A stretch of DNA of 16,312 bases from CAYHSR01 sp043821725. Its GTDB lineage: Bacteria > Patescibacteriota > Patescibacteriia > Magasanikbacterales > GWA2-37-8. Below the pieces are notes generated by a model. The model saw nothing but the letters and a program-made list of their open reading frames with translations. It did not search any database and was not told the origin of the DNA. Positions within the stretch are counted from its first letter, which is position 1. Each line of letters opens with the position of its first letter. The DNA is taken from contig JBDRCM010000029.1 of NCBI GenBank assembly GCA_043821725.1, forward strand, positions 1 through 16,312, given 5' to 3'. The position numbers and the translations under genes are program-made. Of the stretch, positions 13,504 through 16,312 are shown one piece after another.

Positions 13504-13791
13504 TTAATTTTTAACAAAATTAACTTGTAAATCAAGATTGAAAGCGGAAGCAATTTTATTTAAAGTATTAGTAGTAAAATTTTGTTGACCTGCTTCCATT
13601 CTAGCAATATTGCTTTGAGTGGTACCAATCTTTTCAGCCAATTCTTTTTGCGACATTTTTGTCTTTTTACGCAATTGTAAAATTTGGTAAGCAATTTCTA
13701 ATTGTTTGCCATATTCATCAAAATATTTCTTAAATTCAACATCTTTTAAATTTTCTCTTAAATATTTTTGAAAATCATTATTTTTATTCAT
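13504..13791 (-). CDS. higA: HigA-like antitoxin, XRE-family HTH
   Basis: A 95-residue protein with a Cro/C1-type helix-turn-helix at about 40-90: LRKKTKMSQKELAEKIGTTQ, then SNIARMEAGQQNFTTNTL. The N-terminal 35 residues are charged and probably wrap the toxin. Its ATG lies within the last codons of the toxin gene (8-bp overlap, ATGAATAA), so the two are translationally coupled in toxin-first order, as in higBA. It should neutralise the toxin and repress the operon by binding the ATATCATA sites at 14149-14216. The gene ends 20 bp before a 36-bp hairpin repeat. Confidence 0.85.
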   Translation of the reverse strand: MNKNNDFQKYLRENLKDVEFKKYFDEYGKQLEIAYQILQLRKKTKMSQKELAEKIGTTQSNIARMEAGQQNFTTNTLNKIASAFNLDLQVNFVKN

Positions 13792-14155
13792 ATAGTTTTT
13801 GGTTATTAATTACATCTTTTAAATTTTCTTCTGCTTTTTCAATTTCTTTTTTAGGAGTTTTTGAGGTTTTCTTTAAAAAAGCATGTAGTAAAATTATAGT
13901 TTTTCTAATGAAAGTAAAATAAAATATTCTATGTCTGTTATTACTAAAATCTACTCTAAGCTCTCTAATTTTACCTTTAATATGTTTTGAATATGGTTCA
14001 TCTAGATATCCCTTACTGTTTCTCAAAAATTCAATGTATTTTAAAATTTTAGCTTTTTCTTTCTTAGTTATATTTTCCAAATATTCAATAACCGGAATAC
14101 CGCCTTTAACATCTTGATAAAATTTTACTTTGTATTCGTCTTTATTATATATCAT
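13784..14155 (-). CDS. higB: HigB/RelE-family toxin (Gp49-like)
   Basis: A 123-residue basic protein of the HigB/RelE superfamily. YKVKFYQDVKGGIPVIEYL (about 8-26) is the family's opening strand-helix, IKGKIRELRVDF (about 59-70) the basic strand, and HRIFYFTFIRKTIILLHAFL (about 74-93) the core hairpin before KKTSKTPKKEIEKA. Such toxins cut mRNA at the ribosome. The predicted ATG (14153-14155) lies inside a consensus promoter and operator, so the true start may be 6-8 codons later; the family sequence begins near Tyr8. It overlaps the antitoxin gene by 8 bp. No truncation is visible at the C-terminus. Confidence 0.85.
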   Translation of the reverse strand: MIYNKDEYKVKFYQDVKGGIPVIEYLENITKKEKAKILKYIEFLRNSKGYLDEPYSKHIKGKIRELRVDFSNNRHRIFYFTFIRKTIILLHAFLKKTSKTPKKEIEKAEENLKDVINNQKLYE

Positions 14156-14216
14156 ATATGATATGTTGTCAAGTATTACTTGTGGATAATTTTATTTATT
14201 ATATCATAATATCATA
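14144..14216 (-). promoter_or_regulatory. Autoregulated promoter/operator region of higBA
   Basis: On the minus strand TTGACA (14167-14172), a 17-bp spacer and TATAAT (14144-14149) form a perfect sigma-70 consensus. The spacer holds a perfect 16-bp palindrome ATATCATATATGATAT (14149-14164). The same half-site ATATCATA is present twice in tandem at 14201-14216. This arrangement suits an antitoxin that blocks polymerase. The predicted start near 14137 lies inside the annotated toxin frame. A second TATAAT occurs on the minus strand near 14199-14204. Confidence 0.65.
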
Positions 14217-14257
14217 AAATAAGCTTTACACCTATTTTGTCTATCTTTTTAACCAAG

Positions 14258-14812
14258 TTATGCGTTAAAACTACTTAATTTTTTAGAAATACTCCATATT
14301 ATATCAAACTGTTTTCTCATCATATCAGCCATTTCTTTACTATCAACTAAAAATCCGTAGAATTCTTTGTTTGATGAAATAAATCTAACTGTATCTTTGT
14401 AAATTGAATACCCCAATGAAAAATTAATATTATTTGGTGCCACTCTTAACTCTCTCAACATTTTTTCATCATCTGTTAAAAAATCATAAATTTGTTTTGA
14501 TATTTTTTGTTTTTCCGGCCAGATAACTTTTATTTTAATATTGCGTTGAATTCTTTTTTTGTGGAATTCTTCGTAAAACTCTAGAGTTAAAACTTTAATG
14601 ATATTTCGGGTACCTTCCAAACCATACTACCTTATTGATGTGTATAGTTTATCGGGTACCGTACAAAGTTTATTAATTTGTTGCTTAAATAATGGGAAAA
14701 CTTCATCTCTTAAATACTGATTTGTCTCTTTAATTAAACTATCCAAAAAAGTTTTTCTTTCATGTTCTTTTGAGGTTGTAGGTATGGCGTCATGGTTACC
14801 AGTATCAGACAT
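14258..14812 (-). pseudogene. TrmB-like regulator, interrupted by an in-frame TAG in an IS-end sequence
   Basis: Two open stretches share one frame, 14627-14812 and 14258-14620, divided by a TAG (14627-14629). The downstream part (LEGTRNIIKVLTLEFYEEFH, RIQRNIKIKVIWPE, then MLRELRVAPNNINF and GFLVDSKEMADMMRKQFDIIW) matches the effector-binding domain of TrmB-like regulators, whose domain usually opens with an EGxEG motif. The upstream part (61 residues, KEHERKTFLDSLIKETNQYL) looks like the linker helix. No winged-helix domain is present. The TAG is supplied by the exact 44-bp repeat at 14623-14666, so insertion or gene conversion by an IS end probably broke the gene. A TTG at 14618-14620 could restart translation of the second part. 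Confidence 0.65.
14623..14666. repeat. 44-bp exact repeat, copy 2, inside the TrmB-like gene
   Basis: Identical to 98-141. In addition, the 9-mer TCGGGTACC inside it (14652-14660) recurs at 14606-14614, 46 bp away, within the codons for the regulator's EGTR motif. It may be a solo IS-end remnant left after loss of the rest of the element. Confidence 0.75.
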
Positions 14813-14844
14813 ATATTAATATAGTTTAAATTATTCGCATTTTA

Positions 14845-14872
14845 ATTATATCATTTTTTTAAAAAATTACAA
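14845..14872 (-). promoter_or_regulatory. Promoter of the TrmB-like gene
   Basis: On the minus strand TTGTAA (14867-14872), a 16-bp spacer of A/T runs, and a perfect TATAAT (14845-14850). The start near 14838 is about 26 bp before the ATG at 14812. Confidence 0.6.
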
Positions 14873-14884
14873 TAAAATGTGATA

Positions 14885-15013
14885 CTCACACAGGGATTCG
14901 AACCGATTTCTTGTCTAATTTTAGCCAAATCACAAAAATACCATAAAAAAGTTGAAAATTTCAGAACCAAAAAATCCGCTAGATTTAGCGAATTTTAAAG
15001 GTTAAAATTTATC
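14885..15013 (-). repeat. T-arm-associated intergenic repeat, block B
   Basis: On the minus strand: a terminator hairpin, about 70 bp of AT-rich sequence, and an orphan T-loop-like motif GGTTCGAATCCC (complement of 14893-14904). It aligns with block A next to tRNA-Gln. The 36-bp hairpin repeat copy 4 precedes it directly, where block A has the tRNA-Gln 3' end. Confidence 0.6.
14971..14994 (-). terminator. Terminator after the phosphoribosyltransferase-like gene
   Basis: Stem CGCTA/TAGCG with a 4-base loop and A-T flanks, ending on the minus strand in six T. It lies about 80 bp past the stop at 15072 and is the counterpart of the terminator after tRNA-Gln (278-305). Confidence 0.6.
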
Positions 15014-15014
15014 T

Positions 15015-15050
15015 GCTCGGGTGCCGGGACAGCTTCCGAACTTTTTTTAG
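15015..15050. repeat. 36-bp hairpin repeat, copy 4
   Basis: Reference copy of the family. Arms GCTCGG/CCGAAC pair with one mismatch around 15 bases, then seven T on the plus strand. It lies 22 bp past the stop of the phosphoribosyltransferase-like gene. The minus strand reads in one frame as KKSSEAVPAPEQ, a pattern partly shared by the other copies. Confidence 0.65.
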
Positions 15051-15071
15051 CTGTGTTGAGAGAAATTATTA

Positions 15072-15872
15072 TTAATTATTACTCAATACTCTCTTCAGAC
15101 CTTTTAATAATTCCAAATACAATAACCTTTTAACCTGGTATATCTCTTCTGCGTTTAAATCATACTCACCACTATCATCTGCGGGCTCAGTAGCAAAATC
15201 ACGTTTATTTACTTTAGAGACTAAACTGAACTTATCAGCATCATTGTCTAATCCAAATTTAGGTGCATTATAGTTTAAGAATGGACTCAAATTTATATTT
15301 AGCTTATCATGTAACCACTTACCCTGCTTAGTTTCATAATCATCAGATGTACTGAATAAAGATTTAAAATACACATCATTTCTATCTGCCAGTCTTTTTA
15401 TCATATTCAGAGCCATGTCTGCTGTAGCACCTGTATCAAATAAATGATCAATTATAACAATCGGTCCTTTTGACTGTATTAAAATTTTCTTAATATTAGC
15501 CAACTCATTGCTTTGAGTGTTTTCTTCTCTTTGCATTAACTCATCAAAACTGAGGCCTCTCTTTTCGGATCCGATGTTTAAAAAAACAGACGGAGGCAAT
15601 AGAGTATGCCCTGTAGACTCGCATCTCTGTTTCAATAAATGATATGTAAATCTGGCTGAGTGATCCAAAAAAACCAGCTCCGTTGCCTGCCGCCTGTCTA
15701 TCTCTCTTATTACACTGTCTATGGCATTTGTAAAAAAACTTTTCAATAGCTTGTCTTGTTCCATCCCACGCAAAAAATTCTCTATTTCTTTTAATATATC
15801 CTCGTAATATCTTCTTTGTTCCGCTGAAAAAAATTCTACTTTAACTTCTGTTCTTGATGATTGTTCTGTCAT
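15072..15872 (-). CDS. Phosphoribosyltransferase-like protein
   Basis: A 266-residue soluble protein. An N-terminal helical part (1-60) leads to ELVFLDHSARFTYHLLK (65-81), like the opening strand-helix of type I PRTase-like proteins (LDRSGRP-type). Then VIIDHLFDTGATADMAL (139-155) matches the PRPP-binding loop (V-I-x-D-D-x-x-x-T-G-x-T). One acidic residue of the usual DD pair is His142, so binding may be altered. The hood region between (GSEKRGLSFDELMQREENTQ) is acidic. The C-terminus (about 215-266) is helical. The substrate cannot be predicted; such stand-alone PRTase-like genes often occur in accessory regions. A hairpin repeat and a terminator follow the stop. Confidence 0.65.
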   Translation of the reverse strand: MTEQSSRTEVKVEFFSAEQRRYYEDILKEIENFLRGMEQDKLLKSFFTNAIDSVIREIDRRQATELVFLDHSARFTYHLLKQRCESTGHTLLPPSVFLNIGSEKRGLSFDELMQREENTQSNELANIKKILIQSKGPIVIIDHLFDTGATADMALNMIKRLADRNDVYFKSLFSTSDDYETKQGKWLHDKLNINLSPFLNYNAPKFGLDNDADKFSLVSKVNKRDFATEPADDSGEYDLNAEEIYQVKRLLYLELLKGLKRVLSNN

Positions 15873-15944
15873 GTTATTTAATTAGTTTATAAAAATATAC
15901 CATTCTTGCAAAGATAATTCCAGTAAAGTGTGGACAGTAAAAGT

Positions 15945-16005
15945 ATGATACTTAGATAGGGATTCGAACCATTTTTTCGGCTTAATTTAGCCAAATCTCA
16001 AAAAT
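15945..16005 (-). repeat. T-arm-associated intergenic repeat, block C
   Basis: The minus strand shares GGTATTTTTGAGATTTGGCT and the following A/T-rich segment through GGTTCGAATCCC (complement of 15959-15970) and AGTATCA with block B. Here it overlaps the last codons of the nuclease remnant, so the junction lies inside former coding sequence. Confidence 0.6.
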
Positions 16006-16092
16006 ACCTAATTTTAAAACATCTTTTACCGCTTTCCTATACTGGCAATATTCACACTCCGGATCAGCTGGCGGTAATTTATCACTACTCAA
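15982..16092 (-). pseudogene. C-terminal remnant of a PD-(D/E)XK-type nuclease
   Basis: Thirty-six codons from TTG (16090-16092) to TAA (15982-15984). LPPADPECEYCQYRKAVKDV matches the cysteine-bearing C-terminal segment (P-x-x-x-x-C-x-x-C-x-Y-R) of Cas4/AddB-like PD-(D/E)XK nucleases, where these cysteines help hold an Fe-S cluster or zinc. The catalytic part is absent: a stop lies two codons upstream, and the RhuM-like gene ends 30 bp further. The last codons run into block C, so recombination at that repeat may have replaced the end. Confidence 0.5.
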
Positions 16093-16121
16093 ACATTATC
16101 CTTCACTTTTTCTGAATAAAA

Positions 16122-16312
16122 TTATTTTTTATTCTTTTTTGATGGAGTCCTTTTTGTGACTTTTTTCTCCACTGCTTTAATTGCCTGCAAATAGTCTCTT
16201 TCTACCGGCGATAAAGTCTTTACCTGATATTTATGATATTCTTTCTCAGTTTTCTCCATTGCTTTTTCATGACTTACTTTCCCAGCATTGGCTAACTTGC
16301 CTTTACCATAAA
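16122..16312 (-). CDS. RhuM-like protein, C-terminal part (cut by window edge)
   Basis: Sixty-three residues to TAA (16122-16124), open to the window edge. ANAGKVSHEKAMEKTEKEYH followed by KYQVKTLSPVERDYLQAIK resembles the C-terminus of RhuM-family (virulence RhuM) proteins, where AGKISHExAxxxAExEFxKF precedes a final helix. The tail is lysine-rich (VTKRTPSKKNKK). The N-terminal Bro-like/DNA-binding part lies outside the window. Role unknown; members often sit beside defence or mobile genes. Confidence 0.5.
   Translation of the reverse strand, partial: YGKGKLANAGKVSHEKAMEKTEKEYHKYQVKTLSPVERDYLQAIKAVEKKVTKRTPSKKNKK

Noticed and set aside
14627..14629. Recoded TAG read as an amino acid
   Set aside because: The TAG comes with an IS-end sequence, and the other genes use ordinary stop codons; known recoding in these lineages concerns TGA.
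13448..15050. True integron attC sites
   Set aside because: The element arms lack the GTTRRRY/RYYYAAC core and no integrase gene is seen; only the layout is similar.
1..16312. CRISPR array
   Set aside because: No regularly spaced identical repeats; the repeat copies are few, diverged and hundreds of bases apart.

Overview
The window looks like an AT-rich, streamlined bacterial genome of the Candidate Phyla Radiation (Patescibacteria, probably the Parcubacteria side). The evidence is indirect: short intergenic gaps, few Shine-Dalgarno sites, a Mur ligase without the usual N-terminal domain, a translin/TRAX-family protein in an envelope gene cluster, and many lysine-rich membrane-anchored proteins. 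There is no rRNA, so the lineage stays an inference. Almost every gene is on the minus strand.

Layout. Positions 1-320 hold the 5' end of an IS3-like transposase gene cut by the window edge, its likely terminal sequence, and a degenerate tRNA-related repeat. Positions 324-2172 (minus) are ftsE-ftsX followed by tRNA-Gln; a palindromic element sits between ftsX and the tRNA. Positions 2351-2635 encode a two-zinc-ribbon protein with its own promoter. Positions 2757-7598 look like one long minus-strand transcription unit: promoter, translin-family protein, MurE-like ligase, PH-domain membrane protein, DivIC/FtsL-like protein, parvulin-type foldase, tRNA-Gly, a stand-alone NIF3/YqfO PII-like domain, tRNA-Thr, terminator. 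A divergent promoter drives tRNA-Lys on the plus strand. Positions 7700-8535 are a small accessory patch with a Cys-rich membrane-anchored protein between two diverged copies of a tRNA-Lys 3'-end/terminator sequence. Positions 8682-11149 are a znuABC-type metal importer whose binding protein lacks one canonical histidine ligand. Positions 11399-12388 are a G+C-richer P-loop protein with a strong Shine-Dalgarno site, probably foreign.

Positions 12500-16312 are an accessory region of small one-strand modules and gene fragments: a lysine-rich 42-residue protein, a HigBA-like toxin-antitoxin pair with a palindromic operator, a TrmB-like regulator broken by an IS-end sequence, a phosphoribosyltransferase-like protein, the C-terminal scrap of a PD-(D/E)XK-type nuclease and the C-terminus of a RhuM-like protein. 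Two repeat families punctuate it: a 36-bp imperfect hairpin in four copies downstream of stop codons, and longer blocks ending in an orphan tRNA T-arm motif, also present next to tRNA-Gln at the other end of the window. The region resembles a cassette-like or repeatedly recombined site.

Functionally the core genes concern the envelope and division (FtsEX, DivIC, Mur ligase, PrsA-like foldase), metal uptake and translation (four tRNAs). The edges and the 12.5-16.3 kb region are shaped by mobile DNA.
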